64,000 bases of DNA from assembly GCA_024509875.1 (NCBI GenBank), contig JAMPIV010019071.1, forward strand, positions 62,001 through 126,000, read 5' to 3'. Source of the DNA: Oreohelix idahoensis (lineage: Eukaryota; Mollusca; Gastropoda; Stylommatophora; Oreohelicidae). A program made the position numbers and the translations under genes. Numbering within the stretch: position 1 is the stretch's first letter; each line of letters starts with the position of its first letter. The notes under the pieces were generated by a model, which saw nothing but the letters and a program-made list of their open reading frames with translations, searched no databases and was not told where the DNA came from. Positions 9,633-20,860 of the stretch are shown in pieces.

Positions 9633-12238
9633 TGCTTCTTCTTCTTGGATCCTTAGCCCCTGACTGACAAAGTAGTCAGTGGCCATCACGCCTAGTGGCG
9701 TCTTGTAGGGTAGCAACAACCTGTCCCTATTTTGCTCAGTCAGTGGTAATCCTTTGCGCCATGCTCCAACTCTGGTTCATGCTTTGCATCTCAGCCTCCA
9801 TTGTTCTCCACCAGGTTGTCTTTGGTCTACCTCTTTCAGTCCTTTTGGAATCCATAGCATAGCAGTTCTGGTGATGGTGTCAGGGTCCCTTCTGAGGACA
9901 TGGCCAACCCAGTTCCAGCGTCTTCCTGCCAGGATGGTGTACATGCCGTTTTGACTGAGTAAACAGTTCCTGGTTGGAGATGGTATTCGGCCAAAAAATT
10001 CAAAGAATTTTCCTTAGGCAGGTTGTGCCGAAAAAGGATAATTTGGACATTTCCTTTTCTGTTACTCTCCAACACTCCGCGCCATACAAAAGTACACAGC
10101 TCTTGTATAATCTTAATTTGGTGGTTGTGCTGTACTGAGAAGATTTCCAAACGTTGTTTAGATGTGCAAAGGCTGTTCTGGCTTTACTCATTCTGTTACT
10201 GATGTCTTTGCTTGTTCCGCCGTCTGGTGTTTCTAGATATGTAAATGTATTTGTTTATTCCAGCTTCTGGTTCCCTATTTTTATCGGTTCAGGATTTATT
10301 ACACTGAGTGTCATGACTCTCTGTCTTCTTCAGGTTGATGTTCAGTCCCATTTGTTGGCTATATTTATTCAGTCTGTCTGTTTTTTCTTGGATGTGCTGA
10401 TGTGAATGTGACAGTAGTGCAATAGCGTCTGCGTATTCTTCCAGTGTGGTGAACGTTGTCCATCTTATTCCTGTAGGGGTATCCTCTGTTGTCTGGGTCG
10501 TCACCCAGTCTATAACAGTTAAAAATAGAATGGTTGACAAGGGGCAACCCTGTCGTACACCTGTTTTCACTTCAAAAGTAAGGTTGCTCATCCCAACACT
10601 GCATGTAAAGAGACTTTTTATGAAGGAAACAATACACCTAGGGATCCCATAAGCCTGCAGTATTTTCCATAAGCTATCCCTGTGTATGCTGTCATAAGCT
10701 TTTTTTAAAATTGACAAAGTTTATATATAGCTGGTTTTGCCATTCTGAGCACCCCTCTATTATGTTCCTGAGGGTGAATATATGATCTGCACATCTGCTG
10801 TTCTTTCTGAATGCTGCTTGTTCCTTCCTCAGTCTATGATCCATTGCTTTTGATATTCTGTGGATAATTATCCTACCCAATATTTTGCAGGGAACAGAGA
10901 GGAGTTTAATTCCTCTTCAGTTGTTGCAGTCTGTAAGGTCACCCTTATTTGGTAATTTGATAATTGTTCCTTTCTTCCATTAACCCTTTACCGTTTAAAA
11001 CGGCCAAAAGCGCCCGGGTGCGAAGTCTAAGGTACCGACCAAAACGGCCAATTCCGCCTGTGAAACTTTTTTGTCATTCATTGCCATAGTACAACAAGAT
11101 CTCGCTATAAACGAGGCCTGAGTTATACAGAGATTTCTGGTAACAAGCGAAGCTTCCGTTTTCTGAAATAATTTTCGAAATCGATCGATATTTGGATTTT
11201 TTATGATTTTTAAAAGACATGGCGGTTAAATCTTTGCTTCGGAAACCGAGAGATGACGTTCTTTTTTTTTATCAAAATGATCAGGCTGCCGCTGAATCAG
11301 ATGTGGATATTGAATACGAACCCGATTTAGACTCGTGGCAGCGGCACTGACGAAATTGAATCTAGTGAAAGTAGTAATGATGCTGATGACAGATCAAACA
11401 AAATAGACTTGTCAACAAAGCACACTTCAATAGAAATTCGTGACTTTGTAGGAAACCCTGGACCTAAACACACTCTAGATCTAGATTGCATCTTATGATT
11501 ACTGCAGTTTGTTTATTAGTGAAGAATGTTATAAAACGGGCTCAATACAAACAAGGAAAAAACAGCAATAAACAACAACTTATGGGAAGCATATGCGGAA
11601 ACAAAAAAACCAATGTTTCATTTTCTCAAAGAACAAACCAAACACATCATCTAGGCGTTCTACAGAGACTTATTTATGGCTTCCCAGTGTGCAGAATTCA
11701 TAGCAATGAACTGGACTGATCATACCGTCATAAGTAGTTAAGTTTCGTTAATAAAAATGAATGTTTATATCTTTTGTGGTAATGAATTAGCACAACAAAC
11801 GTTCAAAATGTTTTTTTTATATTATTTTTTCGCCACATTAATAAAATTATCATTGCATAATACTAATATATACCGTTATTAACAATACCGCAGATGGTAC
11901 ATGTTTCAATTGTATTTAAAATTAATAAACATAATTTTAACTCAGTTTTTTTGTAATGAATTTGTTTAGACGGTCACTGTGTTAGAAAACAAAGTTGCTC
12001 CCCTTGCCTTGGACATTAAGATAAAGATATAGTAAACTGGGCAGGACAGGGTTAAGTGGCGTTGTCCCTGTTAGCCAGATTTGTGCAGAGTGGTTCTAAC
12101 AGTTCAGCTGATAATTCAGTATCAATTTTAAATAGCCTTGCGCTTAAGTTGTCTTGAACAGGAGCTATTCCATTCCTTGACCCTTTGATTGCTGTGATGA
12201 TTTCTTCCTTTCTTGGAACATCTGTACTGATATCCAAT
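9633..12238 (-). mobile_element. RTE copy 3, 5'-truncated, split by a piggyBac-like insertion
   Basis: The complement of 9,633-10,979 plus 12,056-12,238 matches the RTE family ORF: DVPRKEEIITAIKGSRNG at the 5' side, then the RT core (SVPCKILGRIIIHRISKAMD, RQGCPLSTILFLTVIDWV) and the 3' UTR ending in a (GAAGAA) run. Frame breaks are frequent. Its 5' end is lost near 12,238. Confidence 0.88.
10980..12055 (+). mobile_element. piggyBac-like DNA element nested in RTE copy 3
   Basis: Flanked by TTAA on both sides (10,980-10,983 and 12,052-12,055). Removing it with one TTAA restores the RTE sequence ...AACGCCAC TTAA TGGAAG... . The ends read TTAACCCTTTACC and, on the complement of the right end, TTAACCCTGTCC. 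Inside is an acidic stretch (ESDVDIEYEPDLDS, about 11,295-11,340) and a few further coding-like pieces, broken by stops. The length of 1.08 kb suggests an internally deleted copy of a larger transposon. The strand is arbitrary. Confidence 0.8.
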
Positions 12239-12531
12239 CCACCAACTAAACAGACACCAACAGACCATCATTTTCCGCCTGACAACTGGACACTGCAAAT
12301 TACTGGGCCATCTCTATCGCCTCAGGATATCTCATACAAATGAACGTCCATGTGGTACTGGAATCCAGACCTCCAAACACATTCTCCAAAACTGCCCAAC
12401 CTATGATGACCCACGACATCTGACCTGGCCAGGTAGTGCTGAGCTCAAGCAGAAGCTATGGGGTTGCCATGCTGACTTGGAAAAGACTGTAGACTTCATC
12501 CTGGCAACAAACCTGCAGATTTAGCATGACT
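12239..12531 (+). pseudogene. LINE C-terminal relic
   Basis: Reads QTIIFRLTTGHCKLLGHLYR, then CGTGIQTSKHILQNCPTYDD, the same Cys/His C-terminal module as at 8,395-8,930. Truncated on both sides, by RTE copy 3 at the left and the RTE copy 2 insertion at the right. Confidence 0.72.
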
Positions 12532-13367
12532 ACAAATTGAATCTGCCATCACCGGTGTCAATACCTTGTCGAGGTATGGCGGCTTGCGTACCCTGATTAC
12601 CCCCAGAGCTATGCCAGCAGGAGTTTTACTCCTCGAAGGTTCTACCAAGCTGGACAGGTTTGCGCGGGCAGGGGTCAGACTAAAGCAGACACCCTGGTCC
12701 TCCAGGTTGGGGGTCTTAGCATAGGGCTGACACCCCTGTCTATGTAAAAAGAAATGAAGTTACGGAAACAACAAATGAACAAACTTTGCTGCGGGACGGA
12801 CATCCGGAGTCTGAGGCTTGTATGACTGTCAGTGGTGAAAGCTGAAAGGAAGCCACTGACATGAAAACGGCCGTCCTGACCGCAAAACATGATACAAGAA
12901 TAGGATTTTGGAATGTCAGGACAATGAACGAGACGGGTAAACTAAAACAGGTCACGGCAGAAATGAGAAACTATAGGTTACACATTCTAGGGATAAGCGA
13001 GAGCAGATGGACAGGGGCAGGAAAAGTTAAAACTGCAACAGGAGAAACAGTACTTTACTCTGGAAGACAGGATGGACAGCACAATGAAGGCGTAGCCATT
13101 ATTCTACAGAAAGGAATAGAAAGGACATTACTGGAATGGAAACCCATCAACAACAGACTGATAAGATTAAGATTGAGGGGGAGATTCACCAATACTACCA
13201 TAATACAATGCTACGCACCAACGTATGACAGCGATGAAGAGGTCAAGGATGAATTCTATCAACAACTGCAGAAAGAAATGGAAGACACACCAAGATATGA
13301 TCTTATTATAGTAATGGGAGACCTCAATGCGAAAGTTGGTACACACAGTACATATAATGAAAGAGTA

Positions 13368-15973
13368 CACCAATACCTCGACTTTCGTCGCTTCGAGTTT
13401 CGTCGCTTCGCTCTTTCGTCGGTGTACAATTATAACGTTTCCAAATTTCGTCGCTCGCTTCGCTCTTTCGTCGCATTTCGTCACCAGCGCGCGCCATCTT
13501 GTTTCTTTCGTCATTCAGTCTTTGAATAGAAGTCGTTCGGTGTGCACTGTTTTTTTTAAATTGTCCGCATTTAATCTCTTATATTTGTGATTAAACATTT
13601 AATACTACTTATTTTTGTGATTAAAATAACAAAACTATTCATACTATATTATTTATGTGATTATACTGTAAACAGTTCATAGTTATTTTAGTGATAACAG
13701 TCTAATGACAGTGTTCATATCGTGATTATAAGACACGTGTACAGTTTTCATACTGTACTTTTTTGTGTGATTAGGCCCTATACAGTACTACTTATTTTTG
13801 TGCTTTAATATATTCATAATGGGTCCTAAGTGTAGTGACAAAGTTAAAAGAACCCATAAGGTTCTCAATTTGCAAGAAAAACTGAAGCTAATCAAGCTTA
13901 ATGAACAAGGCATCTCAAATGCTGAAATAGGCCGCAGGCTAGGTGTACCTCGCACTACAGTTAGCACAATTGTAAAGAACATGAGCTAAAGTGTTAGAGG
14001 AAATTAAAAATGCTACGCCAGTGCATACCAAACTTATTAGAAAGAGGCACAATTTAATTGGTGAGATGGAGAAAGTGTTAAATGTGTGGATTGAAGACCA
14101 AGTCAGCCACAACATTCCTTTAAGCCAAGATCTTATCCAGACTAAAGCACAAACTTTATTTAATGCAATGAAGGCTGAACAAGGAGAGACATTAGCTGAA
14201 GAGACATTTGGAGCTAGCAGGGGCTGGTTTGAGAAATTTAAGAAAAGGTCAAATTTGCATAATATACCAGTGAAGGGAGAATCAAAAAGCGCAGATACCG
14301 CAGCTGCAGGAGCTTTTCAAGTGGAGCTTGAAAAAATTATAGAAGAAGTTAGCTACACAAAGCAGCAGATCTTCAACGTAGATGAGACGGGCCTCTTTTT
14401 GGAAGAAGATGCCATCCAGAACTTTTATTGCCAAAGAGGAAAAATCAATGCCTGGGTTTAAAGCTGCCAAAGATAGGCTTACTATATTGCTAGGGGCTAA
14501 TGCAGCTGGTGACTGCAAGCTAAAGCCTCTGCTCATTTATCATTCTGAGAATCCTAGGGCCCTGAAAAATTATTTAAAGTCTTCCCTTCCAGTTCATTTC
14601 AAGTCCAATAAAAAAGCCTGGATGACTGGTGAATTATTTACAACTTGGTTCACTGATAATTTCAAGCCTGCAAGTTGAGGATTATTGCAAACAACAGAAT
14701 ATTCCCTTTAAAATCCTACTGCTCTTGGATAATGCTCCAAGCCACCCAAGAACTGTGCTTGAGGCTCACAAAGAAATTAAAGTTGTGTTTCTGCCTCCAA
14801 ACACAACTTCTTTGCTGCAGCCTATGGACCAAGGAGTAATTTCATCATTTAAATCTTACTTTATCAGACGGACGTTTGCCAAGGCTATAGCTGCACTAGA
14901 TGCTGATGTTGATGAGGGGCCTAAACAAAATAAATTAAAAGCATTTTGGAAAGGATTCAATATTCTGGATGCCATCAAAACTATCAGAGATGCATGGGCC
15001 GATGTTAAAGAATCCAATCTTAAAGGCGTTTTGAAAAAGTTGATTCCTTCCCTAATGGACGACTTTGAAGGGTTTGAAGAAACAGTGGAGGCCATCACTT
15101 CAAATGTTGTGGAAATGGCCCAGCAGCTGGAACTGGAAGTAGAGGCTGAAGATGTTAGCTGCTTGAGTCTCATGATCAACCCCTAAGTGATGAGGATCTA
15201 CTGGCGATGGAAGAACAAAGAAAATTGTTGAATGAACAGGACGCCATGACTGAAGATACAGCTCAGCCTGAGATGACCACCAAAGAACTGGAGGTTGGAA
15301 TCGCCAAAATAGAGGACGCAATTGCATATTGGGAAAGGGTGGATCCCAATTTCGGCAGAAGTTCTAAAGTAAATAGTGGGTTAGAACACCAAATAGCCTG
15401 TTACAGAGAACTTCTTAGGGAAAGGAAGAAGACATCAATGAGGCAAACGTCTTTGCTCTCCTTTTTCAAGACGCAACCGCCACAACCAACTTCAGTCACC
15501 CCTCCCTCTAACCCTTCAGATTCCGACCCATCAACATCAGCCCCAGCCCCAGTTAGATCTCCTTCAAAGTGCCCTTCTCCTAAAAGAATTAGATTGAAAT
15601 CCTCCAGTTCTGAAGATGAACCTCCTCAATTTTCTCCATCTGATTTTCTAAGTCTAGAATCTCCCTAAATCACCAACATTCAAAACTGTACATACTGTAT
15701 GTATTCATCGTCTGCTTGCTCAAGAATGATTTTAAGGTAAGATGTTATTTACGTATTTTTTATTTATTAATGTATTTTCTTTATTCTTATGTTTATTTCT
15801 GTTTATCTAGGTGTTGCACGCATTTGCAAGTGTTATATAGTTAGTTATTTACGTTTTTTTGGCGGCCCTAATGCATTTGTAAGAAAAATAAAGGCTATGC
15901 TTCGACTTTCGTCGATTTTCGACTTTCGTCATAGCTCTGGTCCCTAACCTGTCGAAAGAGCGAGGTATTGGTG
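13368..15973 (+). mobile_element. Tigger/pogo DNA transposon nested in RTE copy 2
   Basis: Terminal inverted repeats CACCAATACCTCG (13,368) and CGAGGTATTGGTG (ending 15,973), each flanked by TA (13,366-13,367 and 15,974-15,975). Excision with one TA restores the RTE frame between ...YNERV and MGKCG. Both ends carry extra short repeats of the TTTCGTCG/CGACTTTCG type. It contains a CENP-B-type transposase relic. Confidence 0.95.
13819..15668 (+). pseudogene. Tigger/pogo transposase, frameshifted
   Basis: Pieces in four or five frames keep the full domain order. First an N-terminal pipsqueak/CENP-B helix-turn-helix (KVLNLQEKLKLIKLNEQGIS, then GRRLGVPRTTVSTIVKN). Next the second HTH region (WIEDQVSHNIPLSQDLIQTK, RGWFEKFKKRSNLHNI). 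Then the catalytic core: FNVDETGLF near 14,370, LLDNAPSHPRT near 14,727 and LQPMDQGVISSFK near 14,815. The C-terminal tail contains QTSLLSFF (15,444-15,467), a perfect PCNA-interacting (PIP) box pattern Q-x-x-L-x-x-F-F. Frame breaks occur near 13,985, 14,400-14,455, 14,670 and 15,186. It cannot make a whole protein now. Confidence 0.92.
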
Positions 15974-16609
15974 TAATGGGGAAATGCGGCTGCGGAACAG
16001 CAAACGAAAATGGGGATAAATTAATAAGTTTCTGTAGCATCAACAACCTGGTCATTGGAGGAACACTTTTCCCACATAAAGAAATTCACAAATTAACATG
16101 GGAATCACCAAATGGTCGGGACAGAAACCAGATAGATCACATCATGATTAATGGTAGATGGAGACATGCATTACAAGATGTGAAGGTAAGAAGAGGTGTA
16201 GATGTAGGAAGTGATCACCATTTAGTAGTAGCAAAACTGAAAGTGAAACTAAAAAGGGCTGGACCAACTGTAACTACACAGAAAAGGTTTGACATCAGCA
16301 AATTGAAGGACCCCCTTACCAGAAAAGCTTTTGCGGCTGACATAAAGAAACGATATCAATTTGCCAAAAGTCAGGAAAATTACATTGACTGATGATATAG
16401 AACAGAAATTCAACACCATTTCAACAATATATAAGGAAAGCAGCAAATCATGCTTGGGATTCCAGGAAAGGAAGAAGCAAGACTGGATAACACCAGAAAC
16501 ATTAAACACCATAACAATGAGAAAGGAAATGAAAAGAAAGAAAACAGAAGCGAAGACCCCAGGTTAAAGCAACTATATAGCGAACAGTACAGTCAGCTGG
16601 ACAAGGAAG

Positions 16610-17115
16610 TTAACTCTTTAAGTCCCAATCGACTTTATAAAGGCTCAGGGGTTAGACGCGATTGGCCCAATCGACTTTAGTATATGTGCCTCTGTTTGAG
16701 ACTGTTTCTAATTATAACTACCCACAAAGTCATTTCTGACTGCAAGTACATTCTTTTAAATACCACACGTGTTTAAGAGTGAACGTGTTTCTGTTTTGAG
16801 ATTTTTATTTTAGATTTTTAAAGCGATTTTTTTAAGCGCATATCCTCCATTTTACCTTGAATAACTAATCATTTTTTTAAAGCGCATATCCTCCATTTTA
16901 CCTTGAATAACTAATCATTTTTCAATGAAAGCTTTTATACATGTAGCACAAGAGTAAAGTACATCCAATTACCTTCAGTTTCATATACAACAACAAAGTT
17001 ATTTATGCATATGAACATTTTTAAAAATTATTTCCAAACAACAATAAAAACGCACTGGGGTGGCCATTTTTGCTTGGGCCAAACCCACTTTTTTGCTTGG
17101 GACTGAAAGAGTTAA
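16610..17115. mobile_element. TTAA-flanked MITE, copy 1
   Basis: Bounded by TTAA at 16,610-16,613 and 17,112-17,115. The ends are inverted repeats (TTAACTCTTTAAGTCCCAA versus TTAACTCTTTCAGTCCCAA). Excision restores the RTE reading GAAGTTAAACGCCAAACCC. No coding capacity. It holds a 46-bp tandem pair (AAGCGCATATCCTCCATTTT at about 16,834 and 16,880). A second copy in opposite orientation is at 50,249-50,768. TTAA targeting suggests mobilisation by a piggyBac-type transposase. Confidence 0.88.
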
Positions 17116-18111
17116 ACGCCAAACCCGAGCCAACAAAAGGAATTTCCTAGACGATCTTGCAAGACAGGCAGCACTGAGAAATGAACAAAGCACAGTATAC
17201 AAAATAACTAAATTCATCAGCGGAAAACGAGGTGCAAACAATATTACATTAGTAAGAGATAAGCAAGGAAATCTCATCACGACAGCAGTGGGACAGGAAA
17301 CAAGATGGGCAGAGCATTTCATAGAAACTCTGAACAAGGAACCACCAGAGACACAATTGAATGTTCCTGAGGATGAAAACGATCTAGATGTTAATACAGA
17401 CATTCCACGAAAAGAAGAAATCACAGCAATCAAAGGGTTAAAGAATGGAAAAGCTCCTGGCCATAACTTAAATGCAGAGCTATTTAAGACAGACCCTGAG
17501 CTAGCAGCAGAACTATTAGAACCACTATTTGCACAAGTCTGGAAAACAGGGACAACACCAACAGAGTGCAACAAAGGAATAATTGTCAAATTGCCCAAGA
17601 AGGGAGATCTTGCAGACTGCAATAATTGGAGAGGAATCACTCTTCTCTCAGTTCCCAGCAAAATACTAGGCAGGATAATTATACAGAGAATTTCAAAAGC
17701 AGTAGACCACAAACTGAGGAAAGAACAAGCAGGATTTAGAAAAAACAGAAGATGTGTAGACCATATATTTACTCTCAGGAACATTATAGAGCAGTGCACA
17801 GAATGGCAAAGACAGCTGTACATTAATTTCGTTGATTTTGAAAAGGCTTTGGACAGTATACATAGGAACAGTTTATGGAAAATACTGAGGGCTTATGGAA
17901 TTCCAAGCTGCATAGTGTCAATCATAAAAAGCCTATATGCCAACTTTACGTGTAGTGTTGGGCAGAGCAACCTAACCTTTGAGGTGAAGACGGAGTACGA
18001 CTGGGATGCCCCTTATCAACCACTCTATTTTTAACAGTCATAGACTGGGTGATGCGCCAGACAACAGAGGGCAGTCCAAGAGGAATAAGATGGGCTACAT
18101 TTTCTACATTG

Positions 18112-18250
18112 AGGAAGTGGAGGGGAACTGCGGTAAGACGTGGAATACGATGGATGGGTTTGAAAAAAAATCGAAAAAAGGTGATTCGTCTTACGAGGAC
18201 AAAGGACGTAAGACGAATCACCTTTTTTCGATTTTTTTTCAAACCCATCC
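18112..18250. mobile_element. Short insertion containing a perfect 46-bp hairpin
   Basis: Inserted into RTE copy 2 and flanked by a 13-bp duplication ATTTTCTACATTG (18,099-18,111 and 18,251-18,263). After 38 unpaired bases come arm 1 (18,150-18,195) and its exact reverse complement (18,207-18,252, the last two bases shared with the duplication), separated by an 11-base loop AGGACAAAGGA. The 8-mer GTAAGACG occurs again at 18,133-18,140. I know no family with this structure. Confidence 0.85.
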
Positions 18251-19074
18251 ATTTTCTACATTGGAAGATCTGGAATATGCAGATGACATTGCACTACTAA
18301 CACATTCACATCAACACATCCAGGAAAAAACGGATAGACTTAATAAATATAGTCAGCAGGTGGGCTTGAACATCAATTTAAAGAAGTCAGAGGTCATGAC
18401 GCTCAATGTGAGCAACCCAGAGCCCATATCAGTAAGGAATCAGCAACTGGTACAGACAGACACCTTCACATACCTAGGATGCATAGTAACACCAGATGGC
18501 GGGGCAAGCAAAGACATAAACAACAGAATGAACAAAGCAAGAAAAGCCTTTTTTTTAGCCTAAACAACATCTGGAAGTCCTCTCAATACAGCACAAGCAC
18601 AAAATTAAGATTATATCAGAGCTGTGTGCTTAAGGAAATGTTGAAATTGTCCTCTTTTCACACATGCCTAAGAAAAATTCACCGAATCTTTTGGTCGAAT
18701 ACCATCACCAACCAAGATCTGCTTACTCGGAGCAAGCAAGAGGACATGCACACCATCATAGCTGGCAGACGCTGGAGCTGGGTTGGCCATGTCCTCAGAA
18801 GAGATCCCGATGCCATCACAAGAACAGCTATGCTATGGACCCCTGAAGGAAAATGAAAGAGAGGCCGACCAAAAACAACTTGGCGGAGGACTGTGGAGGC
18901 TGAGATGCAAAGAATGAACCAGAGTTGGGGCACTGTACGAAAGATGGCCACCAACCGAGCAAAGTGGAATCAATTTGTTGTTGCCCTACAAGACGCCACT
19001 AGGCGTGATGGCCACTGACTGCTTTGACGGTCGGCGACTAAGGATCAAAGAAAGAAGAACAAACTGAATGCAGA

Positions 19075-19240
19075 AGATACCCGGGTCATTTTCAGCCTCA
19101 GGAATGTTCACCTGCATCTCAGGTGGCATCTTAATTGAGTGTTTCTCTGATGTGCTCAGCCCATCTTGTTTCTTGCCCATGTTCTGTGATGAGATTTTCC
19201 TGCTTCTCTCTTACTTGTGTAATATTGTTTGCAGACACTT
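19075..19240 (-). mobile_element. RTE fragment, linker region
   Basis: The complement reads (with breaks) GKKQDGLSTSEKHSIKMPPE and MQVNIPEAENDPG, which aligns with the RTE ORF segment QETRWAEHFRETLNKEPPE...LNVPEAE. It is internal to the element, so both ends are lost. Confidence 0.72.
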
Positions 19241-19419
19241 ACTATCATGAACTTATCATCTTAGAGTGAGGACCTGCTCAAAGAACTTTCATTATTTTAC
19301 TCTTAAAACAGCTACTGCCACTGTGCTCTGAAATGTCATTATGGCCCATGCTGTTCAACTAAACTGCACAAGATAATTGATGTGTTACTTGATTTTATTA
19401 AACATGCGACTTTTCATAC

Positions 19420-19495
19420 CATCTCCCCCTCATATGTGAGACATTCTTGAAAGACTCTGTCCAAAAACACACTAGTTAAGGTTCCTGTTCCATAT
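19420..19495 (-). CDS. PPP2R3C: PPP2R3C exon 11
   Basis: 76 nt: one base completing Arg, then 25 codons including SVFLDRVFQECLTYEGEM, nearly identical to vertebrate VFLDRVFQECLTYDGEM. Acceptor CCCTCTAG, donor GAGATG|GTATGA. Ends in phase 0. The intron that follows (11.9 kb) is almost wholly transposon-derived. Confidence 0.95.
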
Positions 19496-19565
19496 CTAGA
19501 GGGAAAATGATGGAGAATAGTTACACATTGAGAGAATAAAAAACATATATAATTTGGATACACTA

Positions 19566-19839
19566 CAGGTCGGTAACCCAGAATCCGAACATCCGAAAAC
19601 CAAAATATTCCAAAAACCAAAATAATCCGAAAATTGAAAGCTTTTTCGCCTGACTTTACTTTTGGGTGATTTTCAAACAGATTTTTGGGTGACTTGGGCT
19701 AATCTGTGCGATGTTTTGGGCTACTTTGTGTGATCTTTGGGCAATTTTTGGGCTACTTTGGACGATACAGGAAAACATATGATTTCCGTAACAGTAACAC
19801 GGCCGCCCAGGAGCATTTCTGATTCTGGGTTACAACCTG
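19566..19839. mobile_element. Pogo-like MITE, 274 bp
   Basis: Starts CAGGTCGGTAACCCAGAATC and ends with the inverted form of CAGGTTGTAACCCAGAATC. It is flanked by TA at 19,564-19,565 and 19,840-19,841. The interior repeats a GGGCTACTTTG / TTTTGGGTGA theme. The termini and TA target fit a Tigger/pogo-type non-autonomous element. It lies 70 bp from the acceptor of PPP2R3C exon 11. Confidence 0.82.
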
Positions 19840-19841
19840 TA

Positions 19842-20488
19842 ATACCATGTTATTAAAAAAGAACGTTATCATTTTTTTAAATAATGCCACATCAGATAAC
19901 CACTTTTTACCAGTTGACTTCTACCAACAACAAAAAATTATACAAATATTTATTTCTTCATCTTCCTCCTTCTTTTCTTGACCATAGTGTTGTCACTATA
20001 CAAAAAAAAAAAAAAAGTTTAAAGTGAAGATTCAATGGCAATCTTGATGACGTCCGGTGATCTTCACACTTTTTATTGGTGATATATTTCAACTTGCTTA
20101 TTATTTTCCCAGGTTCAATAACTTTTTACGCAAAATACTCACACACTACTTACAAGTCTAGTTGTATTCTACCCAGATAATCCACTGCTTCGATATTCAT
20201 TCTATACATGACTGAGTTATATTTCATCCCTTTTTATACTGCTCACTTTTAGGTCTACATTATAAGAAGAGTGAAAACTAACTACACTATATACTGTTAC
20301 AGTTTTTTTTTTTAATGTAGTCTACCATACCTTCGTTTTATTTAACTGACAAACAAGTTTATTGTTTTGCCAGGTTTACTAGTAATGTGTCAATTCGTTT
20401 TTCATCATGCACCAAACCACCATTTCAATACTACAAGCTGAGTTTGGAATTACTTTGCTATAACAATTAAAAGTTACTGTATTACAAA
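19842..20488. other. Intron 10 sequence without a gene
   Basis: AT-rich with homopolymer runs (A run near 20,005, T run near 20,306). Nothing coding recognised. Confidence 0.4.
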
Positions 20489-20854
20489 GTGCAATTGTGT
20501 TCAGTCATGACAGGTCAAGGTGGTGCAACACTTAAATCATCTGGGACTAAATCACTGAGAAACCATCTGGATTACAAACACTATTCAGAACACTGCCATA
20601 TGAAGTCAAGTGAGACTACGTCGAACAAGAGAAAGAGAAAGGATGAGGATCGCACAATCCAGGAGACAAAGAATACAAATTCTATGATGTATTCAACGGG
20701 GCTTGATGCATGTCAAATCTTTCAGAATGAAAAATCCTCATGCTGTCACCATTATTCAACAGGTTCCTCAATGATGGCAGGGATTCTCTGGTTTGATACC
20801 ATCACTGTGACTTTGGATGTCTCCCCTTTCCGGCTTAAAAGGCTTCGCTTTTAG
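20489..20854 (+). pseudogene. Possible BED-finger (hAT-type) fragment
   Basis: A 121-codon open frame whose first half (SLRNHLDYKHYSEHC, then a Lys/Arg-rich KRKRKDEDR) resembles the second half of a BED zinc finger (Leu-x-x-His-Leu...Lys-His) as found at the N-terminus of hAT transposases. The Cys pair expected before it is incomplete. The rest has no family resemblance. A weak call. Confidence 0.3.
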
Positions 20855-20860
20855 ATTTCT

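Larger units (their letters stand above)
12543..19058 (+). mobile_element. RTE copy 2, full-length but broken, with three nested insertions
   Basis: The outer ends match RTE copy 1 (both start CTGCCATCA). The copy is flanked by an 11-bp duplication ACAAATTGAAT (12,532-12,542) / ACAAACTGAAT (19,059-19,069). The endonuclease begins near 12,861 (TRIGFWNVRTMNETGKLKQ, LHILGISESRWTG) and resumes at 15,974. The RT part runs 17,116-18,560 (DLADCNNWRGITLLSVPSK, YADDIALLTHS), and the C-terminal GRPKTTWRRTVEAEMQRMN-like end is near 18,870. The frame is broken by frameshifts and by the nested Tigger (13,368-15,973), the TTAA-MITE (16,610-17,115) and a hairpin insertion (18,112-18,250). Its own sequence, excluding insertions, is about 3.25 kb. 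Confidence 0.93.
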
